A stretch of DNA of 64,000 bases from Opisthocomus hoazin. Taxonomy: Eukaryota > Chordata > Aves > Opisthocomiformes > Opisthocomidae. The stretch lies in contig NC_134428.1 in assembly GCF_030867145.1 (NCBI RefSeq), forward strand, positions 20,997,537-21,061,536, read 5' to 3'. Positions 22,209 to 34,287 of this stretch are shown here, piece by piece; positions within the stretch are counted from its first letter, which is position 1; each line of letters opens with the position of its first letter. Below the pieces are notes generated by a model that searched no databases, was not told the DNA's origin, and saw only the letters and a list, made by a program, of their open reading frames with translations. A program made the translations under genes and the position numbers.

Positions 22209-22777
22209 GGTTCTCCTTCCCCTCTACACTGCCCTAGTGAGGCCCCATCTGGAGCACTGTGTCCAGTGCTGGGCTCCCCAGTTCAAGAAAGATGAGGAGC
22301 TGCTGGAGAGAGTCCAGCGGAGGGCTACGAGGATGAGGAGGGGACTGGAGCATCTCTCCTACGAGGAAAGGCTGAGAGAGCTGGGCTGGTTCAGCCTGAA
22401 GCGGAGAAGGCTGCGAGGGGACCTAATATATGCTTACAAATATCTGCAGGGTGGGTGTCAGGAGGATGGGGCCAGACTCTTTCCTGTGGAGCCCAGTGAC
22501 AGGACAAGGGGCAATGGGCACAAACTGAAACATAGGAAGTTTCAGCTGAACATGAGGAAGAACTTCTTCCCTCTGAGGGTGACGGAGCCCTGGAACAGGC
22601 TGCCCAGGGAGGCTGTGGAGTCTCCTTCTCTGGAGATATTCAAGACCCGCCTGGACAAGGTCCTCTACAGCCTGCTGTAAATGACCCTGCTTCAGCAGGG
22701 GGGTTGGACTAGATGACCCACAGAGGTCCCTTCCAACCCCTACCATTCTCTGATTCTGTTACTCTGTGATTCTCTGA
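22209..22777 (+). mobile_element. CR1 LINE 3' portion with open reverse-transcriptase C-terminus
   Basis: The translated frame ending with TAA at 22678-22680 gives about 157 residues typical of the C-terminal end of the CR1 ORF2 protein, with motifs such as [47 protein letters not shown] and [10 protein letters not shown]. There is no stop or frameshift in this piece. The 3' untranslated end follows (GGGTTGGACTAGATGACC at about 22700) with terminal repeats CTGATTCTGTTACTCTGTGATTCTCTGA to 22777. The polymerase catalytic domain and endonuclease are missing, so the copy is 5'-truncated and dead. An intact frame over 470 bp suggests a fairly recent insertion. Confidence 0.92.
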
Positions 22778-22942
22778 CAGGCTGCCCAGGGAAGTGGTGG
22801 AGTGCCATCCCTGGTGGTGTTCAAAAAACCTGTAGATGTGGCACTGCAGGACATGGTTTAGCAGGCATGGTGGTGATGGGTTGACAGTTGGACTTGATGA
22901 TCTTAGAGGTAATTTCCAAACTTAATGAATCTATGATTCTAT
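22778..22942 (+). mobile_element. CR1 LINE 3'-end fragment (second of three)
   Basis: It begins abruptly at CAGGCTGCCCAGGGAAGTG, directly after the previous element's terminal repeat. It runs through GTTCAAAAAACCTGTAGATG, ACATGGTTTAGCAGGCATGG and GACAGTTGGACTTGATGATC, and ends in ATCTATGATTCTATGA. This is a different CR1 subfamily from the first copy and matches the fragments at 5644-5890 and 23134-23308. It has no coding capacity. Confidence 0.9.
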
Positions 22943-23133
22943 GACGAGTCATGGTCTGGGCAGAGACCAAGCAGGGCAGGAGCAGGCAGGGACTAGCCAT
23001 GGTTTGGGCAGTGAGCAGGCAGGACAGGACTGGGCAGGGACTGGCCATGGTACGGGCAGGGAGAGGCAGGGCAGGACTGGGCAGGGACTAGTCGTGATCT
23101 GGGCAGGGACCAAGCAGGGCAGGACCAGGCAGG

Positions 23134-23308
23134 AACAGGCTGCCCAGGGAAGTGATGGAGTCCCATCCGTGGAGGTGTTCAAAAAGTGTGTAGATGTGGT
23201 ACTTCAGGACATGGTTTAGTAGGCATGGTGGGGGTGGGTTGACAGTTGGACTTTATGATTTTAGAGTTCTTTTCCAACCTTAATGATTCTATGATTCTAT
23301 GACTTTAT
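23134..23308 (+). mobile_element. CR1 LINE 3'-end fragment (third of three)
   Basis: It has the same organisation as the preceding fragment, and its recognisable sequence begins at essentially the same CR1 position (CAGGCTGCCCAGGGAAGTG). It ends in ATGATTCTATGATTCTATG followed by ACTTTATGA. It is flanked on both sides by 48-bp satellite units. Numerous point differences from the second fragment show that the two copies are not very recent duplicates. Confidence 0.9.
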
Positions 23309-23440
23309 GACCAGTCATGGTCTGGAGAGGGAGCAGGCAGGACAGGACTGGGCAGGGACTGGCCATGGTCTGGGCAGGGGGAGGAAGGGCAGGACCGGTC
23401 AGGGACTGAACAGGGACCAGACAGCACCAGGCAGAGATGT

Positions 23441-26400
23441 GCTTGCTCTTCGCCAGACTCTTTCTGATGTTCCCCTCTCTTTCTCCTCTCCTGCAGGTTC
23501 CCTGGGCTCAGCTACAGCAAGTCAGGGAGGTACCCAGGCGCTTCAGTGCTTGCTTCACTCTACATCAATCCACTCTCCTTTTGTGCTTTCCAGCAGAGGC
23601 CAGTACATCAATGGTTAACACCACAGCAGGTATTGGTGGGAATACACTTGAGCAAGGAGCACTCCAGAAAGAAACACAGCTTTTTGTCTTTTCTCTTAAA
23701 CCGAAGGGATGGGGAGAATGGGTCATGGAAAAAGTCACTTGCAAAAGTTGAAGGGCATGGTTAGGGAGCAAGGTTGGTTTGTAAAATGAAGCTTTTGACA
23801 GGAGGTACTCTGGTGATGCCAGTGAATCCCAGGGGAAAATGTTTGGAAACAGGAACCGATACCTGTGCCTGAGGTGTTTATTTTTTATTTCCTTTCTTTG
23901 CCTTTTCTGAGAGAGAGCAAGGTGACAAATAAAGCCCGGGTGGAGGCTGTTTGTCACTGAGTGGTGAATGCCCTTGATTTCAGCGGGAAATTCTCCATCC
24001 ATTTCTGTCTTTTTGTGTGAAAGAACAAAGTAAATATTTTTGGTCAGCCTTATGGGAAATGAAAGATCAGCAGTCGAACCACATTTTGGGGGGTGGGGGA
24101 ATGTGATCAGTGTATAGAGCTCTTCTTCATTAGAATGTATTTGCGTTAAGCATGTGACTGCTTATTCCCGTATAGTTTTATATATGGGTATTTATAGATC
24201 TTCAGAGGCAAACAACTTCTACAAACTAATTACAGTGTGTCGCCCAGAGCACAAGGTACACATTATTCTATGCAGTGAAATGCACGGATACTCTCACGGA
24301 TACCTAAAATCTGCTGCAATTTCACAGCTGCTCCACAAGCAAATAGATCTGTCGCAAACAGGCAACTGCACAGGCCAGGGTCAAAGCCAACAACTGGAGA
24401 TCTCCATGCACTCAAGCTCTTGCCAACCACTGCCCAGCCTCCCTAAAGCAGACCTGTCATTACACACAGAAAACAACAGGGTGGAGGTGTTTAAGTCAAC
24501 AATTTTAGTAGGGTATTAACAGAATACAAGAGAAGAGAGTGGAGAAATGTGCCAGGGCTCTTTGAATGTGTTCTGTCTAGGCAGTTACCTTCCAAATGTT
24601 CAAGCTAATACAAAAGTTTACTTCTTTTTTTCTCCCCCATGCACTTTATTTGTAACCTGCATGATTTACTGCTAAGGAATCTTTAGGGCTTAAAATATTA
24701 GACTAGACTACTAAGATGATCAGTGGTTCGATATAATTAGGATGAATCTGCTTTTGCATCCATGGACACAACTCACAAACGCCAAGTCATGTCGAACAAC
24801 GAATGACAAATCCATGCACTGTGGACGGCTGATAGAGAGAACAAGGACATTGATTATAATGAGTTCATTGATTCTAACAAGTTCAAAGTCACCAAATAAC
24901 TCACGATGGGGAATCTCCAACAAGAAGAAATGCCGTACCCTTTTCACGTTGGTTCCCCTCTTACAAAACAACTTTGGAGTGGAAGCTAAATAAAGCCCAC
25001 TGGAGACAGGAGCCATCATTCACCAGCAAGGGCAATGGACTGGACTGTGATTGTACAGCAATGTACATCAGAAATAACCCACTGGTCTCACCGGAGTTAC
25101 AGCTGTGAAGAACTGACCTGAGAGGAGGAGTGAGTCAGCCACTTTGGGGCTTTGCCAGAATCTCAGAAAAACTCACTCCAGCTCCCAAACCTGCTAAAGG
25201 CTGCCCAAACCTGCTCTGCCCAGTTCACCTCAGAGTCCCTGGGCAGGGTAAATTTAGCATAGCTGTCCCAGCACAACCTCCCCGCTCCCACTGCAGCACG
25301 AGCTGGGAGTCGCACAGCCGCGGTGATGCTCTGTCTGTCCCAGGCCCAAGAGAAGGTGTAAATTCAGGAAATCCTGAGGTTTGTCCAGCTTACGCTGGTG
25401 ACCAGGTGGACCTTAAGAGTGCAACGATAGAACAGTTCCTCCAGTTGTGCATCTACCTACTGAAGCTCACTTGCTCTCCTCATTTAAACTTTTCTCCCTG
25501 CTGAGTACCCAGGGGACAGTTTGGTGGCTGGGCTCTGGGAGGGGTATTCCTCCCTGCCGGTGCCTTCCCACAGGGAACACACACACCTCCACGCTCCCAA
25601 CAGAGCTGCGTCTTGACCCCCGTGTGTGCTGGCTGGCACCTAACCAAAGGGCACTTTGCTTTCTTAGCTTTCTTCCAGCGCAGATCGCGTCGTGCCTGAT
25701 GTGTCTCAGCTGCTGCGGTTTGACATGAGAGCCTGTTTTGAGGTGGTGGGATTGGAGGATGTAGCTGCTTCCCCCCCCGCCCCCGTGCTTGCCCAACGGA
25801 TAGGTGGGATGAGGTCTGCACACTTCACAGAGATGAAACAAAATTAGGGATTTTTTCAGTCAAGTGGGGGCTGGATTGGTGCTACTGGGATGGACTGTCC
25901 AGGGGCTGCTTGTGTTTGGGAAGAGACGGTGAGCTGGGATCACATCCCATCTTGATGTGAGGGGAGGCACGCTGACATTGGTGAAATGATTTCCTACTGG
26001 TTTTTCTGGGAGGTGCTGGTCTGAGTGCTCCTGAAAAGCACTGGCTAAAACTCAGCTTCATTGCCAGTTACCCCTTCTGCCCTGCATGCCTTTTGATTGA
26101 CAGCATGGAGATGGGAGAAAGTTGGGGCAAGGGAGGTTTGTCGAGCCCTTACATCTGCCCCTGTGCTGCCCACACTCCTCCCCCCTCCCTGGACCCTTCT
26201 GCCACTGCAGCCTGGGAGGGTCTGTGTGAGCGTTTCTAATGCTCGATATAAACAGGAGTAACACTGAAATCTGTCTCTCTGGGTCTCTCTTGTCGTTAGG
26301 AGAGAGTAACAGCATCACCGTTTGCTAGCTTATAGTGAACAAAAAAAAAGGTGTCCATCCTTCTCTGCGACGTTTTCTCTACTAATCTCTAACCCAGCAG

Positions 26401-29400
26401 CAAAGCTCCCCAAATCCTCGGTGCCATCGGTTTGGGAGCCCTCTGAGCCGGCTTTGCCGCTCCCTCTGCCGGCAGCTGCTCTGTCCCTGGGCCACCGCTG
26501 CTTGGGCACCGCGGTTTCGGCGGGGACACGGGCTCTTTCTGGCACCGCGGTCCAGGTCCTCGGCATAGCTCCGGAGTGGCATTCGCTGATGTCAGCGCAT
26601 TGAAGTGGCTGTGAATCCAGGAGGAGATGAGGCCAAAGCTGCGCATAGTTAAAGACAAGACACAGAAGATGCCAAGCGTGCTTCAGATTCTTTGAAAATA
26701 AAATCACAAAACAAATAAAAAACATCTGGGAATTGATGTTTGTTGTTTGTAATTACTTTCATGAGAGTGAAAACCTTTGTTCTCCCACTATTCTTCCCCC
26801 TCAATCAAAGAAAGAAACATTTAAACTATTTCAAACGTCCTTCGGAGGATTTTAAATGGAGAATGTGTGCATTTTTATGCCTGAGAATATTCACTGATGC
26901 CTGTTTTCATAAACAGATATGTGCCAAATTCCTTATCTTCTGTCCTTTTTATTGGAAGCCTCTCAGATTAAGTGCTCCGGAAATGTAGTGGCTGAAATAA
27001 AAAGATAATTTTGTAGAGAAGAATTTGTCTGATATGATGTTCACTCACTCAAGAATAATGAAACACCATTCTAGCATTAGTGTGATTGAGAAACCTGTCT
27101 TTCAAATATCTTTGCTTTTGGCTTGTGCAGAAGTGCAGGCAAGCAGCAGGCTGGAGAACGCAGAGCTGAACGTGCTCCTGCAGGGACCCTGCGTAAAACC
27201 GGGACCACATAATGTGAATATGACCCGGTCTCGTTAAAAGGAGAGTCACTAAATGCAGATGCACTGCACAACAAAGCAGGTTTCTTGAAGGAGAAATCAA
27301 TGCTGTGGGTCCCTATTTCATTGCCCAAATCTATGCACAAGGTTTTGAAGTGACACTGAGCACCAAGTGACGTCTTTGAGAAGTTAAGGGAAGCCAGGAC
27401 TTAGCAGGGGTGGCAGCTGGCACGCAAAGAAACCGTCTAACACTGCCTGCACGCAGCCCTTCTCTCCCCTGCGCTGCAATCCAGGATCGGTTGAAGCAAC
27501 GATGGACTCTTCTCTGTGTCCGTGTTTTGGGTGGCCGTCTCACCCTCTTGATCCATACAGGCACCATCCACCGTGGGGAGAAATAATTAGAACCGGGCTG
27601 AAAGCAAAGCCCAAATCAAGCAGATTTGGTAATTGAGGTGTTCTGGCCAGGTTTGTGGGGCTCCGTTTCAACCTGCTGTACCTCTAGTGGTCTGAGGAGT
27701 TTGCCACTGACACTGCTGAGAAGGGAGGCAGATAATATCAAGAGCAGGGGCTGATAAGGCAGTCAGTCCTCTGTCCTTCTACCTACACGCTGCCAGATTT
27801 GCATAACAATATTGCCTCCCTGGTGCTCTATATCCAGGTGAAACAGGCTAATAAAGGGCTTTTCGAAGACAAAGCTTTCTCGGTTCCATCAGCTGATTGC
27901 CATCTGCGGGAAGGCTCTGACAAAGGCTTGAAATTCGCCCCTGTTTGCTTCTTCCCAGCTGTGCAGGCTTGCAGAGGGGAAAATGCAGGGAGGCAGGAAG
28001 GAAAGGCTCTGAGGAAAGCACTCTCGGGGCCCGGATCTGCTAGTGTCAGGGAGGAGATAAAGATTTTCAAGAATACAGCTGGAAGGAGTTTGTCTTTCTG
28101 AGCAAGATGATTTACTCTCAGCCTGGGTGATGCTTTGCTGGTAGCTGTTATAAAGTGGATACGCCTGGGATCAGGTTGCAAGAAGAATTCGAACTTGAGC
28201 ACGTTTGCAACAAGAGCTTGGTGATCAAGTGTTATGTGTTTGAAAATAAGCTTTCCTATATTTTGTACTTCTAATCAGGAAATCCTTACAATTTCCGCTC
28301 TGTGGATTCAAGAGGGGATCAGCTGGGAGAAATGTGATCCTGGGTCTGAATGCTCTCCCGTAGCCTGCTCTAGTGTTTTGACAAGGTAAGAGGGGGGGAA
28401 AAAAATGCTTTGTGAGCTGTTATTTAATTTGGACAGCTTTTTAGAAGAAATCTCCACAGCTGGTTGTAGGAAATCGGGCAGGCAGAGAAGCTTTGAGAGG
28501 TTGTTATACTCTCCCAGCATCAGTTGCAAACTTTTTCTCTCTAGTAATAATGGCTCACCTCTCTCTGTGCAGTGACTCATCTGGAAAGACTTGGGCAATT
28601 TATTGGAAGTACAGTCACTGCCCTCTCATCGCCACTGACCACGTCTGTCTTTCAGCTTCCACTGTGTGCTCACGGCACAGAGTGACTTCGAGAAATGAAA
28701 GCTGACAATAGCTGGAGTTTAGCGCAAAGGCAGAGGTTACGAGGTGAAACAGCTGCATTTCAGTTTTACTCCCAGTTGTTGAAACCAGCAAGCTTTTGTG
28801 CGATAAATCACACAGCAATTGCTAAACCTTTCTTTGGACAGGGTGTCTATCAAGGAAAGGGAAGAAAATGAAGGGATGTTGGTGGCTCTTTGAACATTGT
28901 TTGGGCTGGAGCATGAAACAAGCTACAAAAATGCTGATCAGTAGCTGAGACCACAGCAATGACATCTGTGTACAGATGAATGGAAAACTCCTTGAGCTTA
29001 TGAGCTGCTCAGTAGCCCTGGCCCCTCATTTAAGACAATGGGCTGGCTCGGCTCTGCAACCTGGGCTGTGCTGCAGGCTATAGAAGGGTCCAGCATGGAG
29101 CCTTGGGGAAACATCTTATAGATCATGAATAGTCCCAGCCAAACCTACCCACAGGCTGTATGGCCAGGCAAAGTGAGGGGACCAGGCTGGAGGCAAAAGC
29201 ACCCGGTTCCCTCCTTTTTTTCTGCTTTGCTTCTTTTCTCCACGTGCCTTGGTTTCCTCACCTGCACAAGGGTGCTATGATACTTCCTTCTCTTTATAGC
29301 TTGCTTGGATCCCTATAGTTTTAAAGTGCTTTGAGACCCAGACAGCCTTACAATGGTGTGATGGTGCAGAGAAAGCATCCTGATCTCCATAGGCTGTTGC

Positions 29401-32400
29401 CTTGTGCTCTGGTGAAGTCGGACATTTGGCGAGCTATGTTCATCTAGCTTGAAGGAATAACATGATAGATTGTATCCGGCTTTAGCAAGAGGGTCTTGAA
29501 CAGACTGCAGAACTGGGGGGCCAGCAAATTTGGGCATCAGGCTAATTTCTGTCCCCCTTTCCTTAGGCAGCAGTGGTATACAATAACACAGATGCCAAAC
29601 CAAGCAATACCATCAGCTTCCAATTCTTCAACCTCCAGAGCAGATCCTTTGTTTCAGAAAACAATCCCTCCCCAGCCTGCATTCAATGTCTGCAGCTGGT
29701 ACCTGCCACAAAGCATTCAAGGTCAGGGCTGGGAGGTGTACTTTCCTGTCTGAGCTGGCTCTGGATGGAGATGCTGTGAGTTAAAATGGCTTTACAAGGC
29801 ACTCTTTAAATGCAATAAAAGAAACATTCCTCCTCTTTTCAGCAGAGACTCCTTTCTAGCTGCAATCTGGTGCTGCCTGGTGCCTCAGAAATGCCTCTTC
29901 CCAGCCAGAACTGAGAGTTACTCCTCGTTTCCTATGTTTTTTTTTCTCATACTCTTTTGAACATTTGCCCTTTATGTTCCTCAGTCCTGCCAGCAAACAC
30001 CTGTGATTCCTGAGCATTTAAGGAGTTTGACAGCCCTGAGCATTTAAGGAGTTTGACAGCCCATGTTGTTGAATAAACAGCCTCTTAGATAAGGCCTCAG
30101 AGATGCAAGGAGGAAAGTCTTTGCTGATAAAGTCTGCACTTCCAGCAGTTATGTCTGTGACAACTGAGCCCTTGGAGGACGTGGGAAAATAGAGACGGGT
30201 CCAGGATCATCGAGCTGCACCACAACACAGTTGCTTAGGATCAGTGGGGAGGTGAGTAGCTCTGCAGCAGCTGTTGGCTATCAGGAGTGGTTCATGGGGG
30301 CATTGAAAAGGGAGGAGAAAGAGAGTTCTTAGTTAAATGGTTAACAACTGCCCTCCTCCTGCCTTCCTTCACCAGAGCTGATCTCTAGCTATGAGTAAGT
30401 AGCTAAACCTCCAGCATCAAATGTTTTTTTTATGGTTTTTTTTCTGTTTGTTTTTTTTTTTTTTGTAGAGGGGTGGTCATGTAAAAAAAAAAAATCAAGT
30501 CAGAAAGCAAGTGTGAAGCAGATGTAACCTGCATGACTTTCTCATTTTTCTGTGCTTTCCTAGAAGTCTTTCCCACTGTATTCAACAAGTCCTTACTCTC
30601 TTTCATGCTGCTTTTCCTATCTCAAGGCAGGACCCAGAGTCTGATATTCAGGTATCCCTTGCTAAGGCTGGCAGACACAGTGTCACTCAGTCTGATGTCC
30701 CCAGGCTGCTGCTCTACTGATGAGACATGAGTGTTGCTGACGCAGGAGCTGTGTGCTCACCGGCCTGTGAGGAGATTGCTGGTGCTTGCTGCTGGGGTAT
30801 GTGATGATTGCCAGCAGTGTCAGTGGCACCAAGGAGCGCTCTCTGATCGTGCATCAGCAGATGCTCCGCAGGAGATCTGCAGCGCTGCGACACTGCCGGA
30901 GGGGACTTTGGCCCTGGGAGTCCTGGCTCAAGCACAAAGGATTACAAGCATAATTTTCCTTCATTGAGCTGGGGACAAGCCAGAGCGTTTCACTGAGCTC
31001 TACAGATCCAACCCAAATGAAGAGAATCAGTGGGAAAGAGAGAACCCATGTGGGAGATCACCTCTTCTCCTGGCTTTGCCTCCTGAGGGATGTCTCGGGT
31101 GTACCTCCCCATTTCATGCAAACTTTAAGGGAAGCAGCTGCTGCTTTATAAGCAGATCCTGCCAAGGGCAGCCCCAGTCCTGTCCCGTAGTAATTACTTT
31201 CTCTGGAAGCATTTCAGCCCAGCTCCTGCGCTGCACTTGGCCCCAGAAAAAATATTGAGCTTGGCCTTTAGGCTGGACTGCGAAGCGCTGGCCCCTCCCT
31301 GAGCTGCACCCCCAGCTGCCTCTGTTCCTTTCCCTTCAAAAGGCCTCCAGCTCTCCGGGCAGGAGCTCATGTCCATCAGTTCACTCCCCAGTTTCAAACC
31401 CCAGGTCGTGAGTAAAAGGAAGCTGGTTGAACAAATCAATCCTTCGTCCAAATTTCCCTTTGATCACCTCAATACCAGAACACAATGCCTCTGTGCAAGT
31501 CTGGTGTCCCAGCCCCCCACCTGAGCTTCTGAGAGTTTAATTGACCAACATAACTGTGGGGCTTCATTTTCCTCCACGGTTTCTCCTTAAGGGGCAGATG
31601 AGGGTCACAGATTTGGAGGGCATCTCTCATTCCCCATAAAACTGTGCAAAACAGCTACAAACAGCCAGCCCTGGCGTTCTCCTCCTAGAGATGCCCTGTA
31701 GCTCCCCAGATGTCTCTTGCTCTGAAGACCCCTTCACCCTTGGGAGGGTTTTGGCTGGAGGAAGCAGCAGATAAAATCCTGGAGCCAGCAGTAGTGCTGT
31801 GGACGTGTCAGGAGAGATTGGACTCTCTTGGTGCAGATGGTAATGGAGTGAGATCAGCTGCTGGCAGAAGCTGCGGGGGGAACATGTTCAGGAGTCAGGG
31901 CATAATCTTTGCTGCTGCATGATTTTTTGTGGCATCTCTTTATTTGTACTTGAAATGTTTTTTTGCCCTGTTTGTCTGTGGTCCTTTGTGGTCAGTTCTG
32001 GAGAACAATGAAATTGCGGTGTGTTTCTGCAGCAGTGGCTATCGATGGAATCTGTGGCCATATGAGTACAAAGTATTACCCTTATAAACAATTTCATCAC
32101 TTTTCCTCCACGAAAAAAAATCTGTCTCTATCAACCCCCAAAGAAGCACAAATTAAAAGAACAATTTCTTTCAAATCCATTTCAGCATTATCAGATGTAT
32201 GACACAAACATCCCAGCGGGCCTGATTTTGTCTGTTTCTGATGTTTTTACTGAAGTGATGGCCATAAGGGTAATGTTCGTTGATCCCCTGAGTTATGTCA
32301 TGACAACCAGAATTTGAGGTAACCCTCTTGTCCCGGTGGTGATGGATTTATTCCAGTCCAGAGGAAGTCGCACAAACTCCAACCTTCCTGACTTGCAACC

Positions 32401-33600
32401 AAGACTGGGGCCATTTCCAGACTGTATTTTCTGCTCTTTTTGGAGGGAAGACGTACTGTCTGGGACCATTTTGTGTTCCTGTTATACTTGTTGCCACATG
32501 AACACGGTGGTTTCCAGTTAGTGTTCTTTATGGTCTGGAAAAACATTATAAACTTTTTAGCAGACTCATAAATGTCAACTTTGTGGTGTCCTGTGTTGTG
32601 GCTGGAGACACGGTTGCCTCTTCCTCAGAAGTCCTTGAGACTATAAATAGAGGAAAGAGTTGGAAGTGGCCAATTTAAGCATTGAGAAAGGGCTGGAGCA
32701 TTGCTGTGACCTTCAGATATCCCACCCAAAGGCAAAGACTGACTTCTTACCAAGTGATCTCTTCTTGATGGAAAGGACTGGCAAGGCGGGATTGTCTTCG
32801 TCTTTTGCATCAGGAATGTGGTCTGTCTTCTGTCTGAGGAACAAAGGAGTGATCTGGGGGCAGCTGTAATTGCATTTTTGGAGTGAGTTCCTGTTAATAT
32901 TTAACATTGTGACATTATGCTTCTTATGATGTGCATAATTTAAATAATTTTAGCCTTCTGTGGCCTGGTCAAAGAGTCGGAGATCTGTTGCGCTCCAAGG
33001 AAGAGGGTGGAAAAGAGAAGAGGGTGCAAGTGGAGAAGAGAGACAAGTGGACTGTTTTGAAAGACAACGAAAAAGGAGGAGAAAAGAAAACAAGAAATCA
33101 GAGCCAAGAGAAAAGCCAGAGGCTATCCACAGGAATAATGGCACTTTGTTCATTCTGAACTTCTCATAATTTCTAGACCCTGATTTACTTCTATCCTTTT
33201 GTTTGGAGTCCAGCTGCATTTCTGGTGTGTGATGAAGGGACCATGTGCTTTTATGTGTTTCTTTAAGCTTTTACCCTTTTCTGACCCACTAAATCACTCT
33301 TAGGGTCTGTCTAAGAAGCCTGGAGTTGGCAGGACTCACGCTGAGCAAACATCTCTCAATTGGTGAAAGGAATCTCTGGAAATATCTTACAAGTTGAATC
33401 TTATCATCCTGATCTACACACATAGGACTTCCATTTCATGTTAACTCTCAAGGCAAAATGGCAGTATTTTTCCAGTGCCGAAAACAAGCAACCCTCAGCC
33501 TGTGTCCTCCTGCCCGGTCACCAGCCCTTGTTCATGCCAGGTGTTTGGAGACTTGCAGGGAATGAATAACTTGATTGATCTGCTCAGTGAGGGACTTTTC
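23441..33600. other. Intergenic DNA, no supportable gene
   Basis: About 10 kb with only short unremarkable open frames. It contains a 2 x 26-bp tandem duplication (30011-30062), T- and A-rich runs around 30420-30495, a short CpG-enriched patch near 26430-26575, and an AT-rich stretch around 26740-27110 that could be conserved non-coding DNA. No RNA gene or further transposon was recognised. Confidence 0.55.
30011..30062 (+). repeat. Perfect 26-bp tandem duplication
   Basis: The unit beginning TGAGCATTTAAGGAGTTTGA and ending CAGCCC occurs at 30011-30036 and again at 30037-30062 without mismatch. The absence of divergence points to a very recent slippage event or, alternatively, an assembly artefact. 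Confidence 0.9.
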
Positions 33601-33622
33601 ATCAAGGATTTCGTTATTTGAT

Positions 33623-33628
33623 TTTATT
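33623..33628 (-). terminator. Candidate polyadenylation signal of GRIFIN
   Basis: The gene's strand reads AATAAA here, about 500 nt after the GRIFIN stop codon. I see no closer canonical hexamer. It is not confirmed by transcript data. Confidence 0.35.
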
Positions 33629-34122
33629 GACAAATACGGTAGCATTTTTATCCAGCTCTTGGAAAGAAATGTGCCTTTCCATCCCTCACATCCACACCCA
33701 TTCCATCCTTCACCACGTGGCCAGCTGAGGACTAGTGCTAATTCACACCCTACTCTTGGACAAACACCATTTCTAGGATACGATTCAGGTGTCCGGACTA
33801 CTTAAGACAGACTTCTATGCATTGTAGTGATCTGTCAGGCTGTCCAAAGGCATCTTTTGTAGGACCTACAAAGCCTGTTGTGCAGCCTAAGGCATAGGGG
33901 CTGAAGAACTTTGATGATCTGGGCTACAGCTAGCGACATTGCTGGGTGCTGCCTTAGTGGCGTGCGATGGGAATGACCATCACTTCCACTACAAGGACAC
34001 ATGCATAGCTATCTCCCTGGCTGGTGATGGCATGTGTTGGGTGGAGAAGTGGAGGAGATGGTCTCCAGCTGGATCAGGAACTTAAGGGGGAATGGTCTGC
34101 GAGACTGTCCCAACTCTGGTCT

Positions 34123-34287
34123 CTAGTAAAGGCCTCTCTTGGTGATTTCCACTGAAGAAATGGCAATATCGTTGAGAATCTGCAGCTTGGTGATGGATGA
34201 AAGCTGCTTCTGCCGATGCTTGTACTGCAAGATTTTGTTTTCGTCAATGAAAATGTGGAAATATTCCTGGTCAGAGTAGATTTCAAC
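34123..34287 (-). CDS. GRIFIN: GRIFIN coding exon 4
   Basis: Codes residues 86-139 and the TAG stop. The acceptor CTCTCTTTCAG|GTT is strong (AG at 34289-34288). It encodes the dimerising and outer beta strands from VEIYSD to KRGLY. Confidence 0.95.
   Translation of the reverse strand, partial: VEIYSDQEYFHIFIDENKILQYKHRQKQLSSITKLQILNDIAISSVEITKRGLY

Larger units (their letters stand above)
22130..23440 (+). repeat. Compound repeat: 48-bp G-rich satellite interrupted by CR1 segments
   Basis: A satellite unit of about 48 bp, beginning GACNRGTCATGGTCTGGGCAG and rich in GGCAGG, occurs at 22943-22990, 22991-23038, 23039-23085, 23086-23133, 23309-23356 and 23357-23403, with a degenerate copy near 22172-22208 and a broken tail to about 23440. 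Three CR1 3'-end pieces lie within it, annotated separately. The orientation of all units is the same. The block starts about 350-400 bp upstream of the receptor's predicted splice donor and marks the edge of its CpG island. Confidence 0.85.

Noticed and set aside
21457-22680. Open frame of about 400 codons running from the CpG island into CR1
   Set aside because: The first two thirds are Pro/Arg/Gly-rich translation of GC-rich promoter DNA on the opposite strand to the receptor, and only the end is the CR1 reverse-transcriptase tail. It is a chance fusion.
24720-25100. Segment with AATAAA at about 24989 that looked like a transcript end or LTR
   Set aside because: No long terminal repeats, primer-binding site or paired copy were found, and a lone hexamer is not evidence.
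32960-33169. Lys/Arg/Glu-rich frame near 33.0 kb
   Set aside because: A purine-rich stretch gives low-complexity translation, without exon boundaries or homology.
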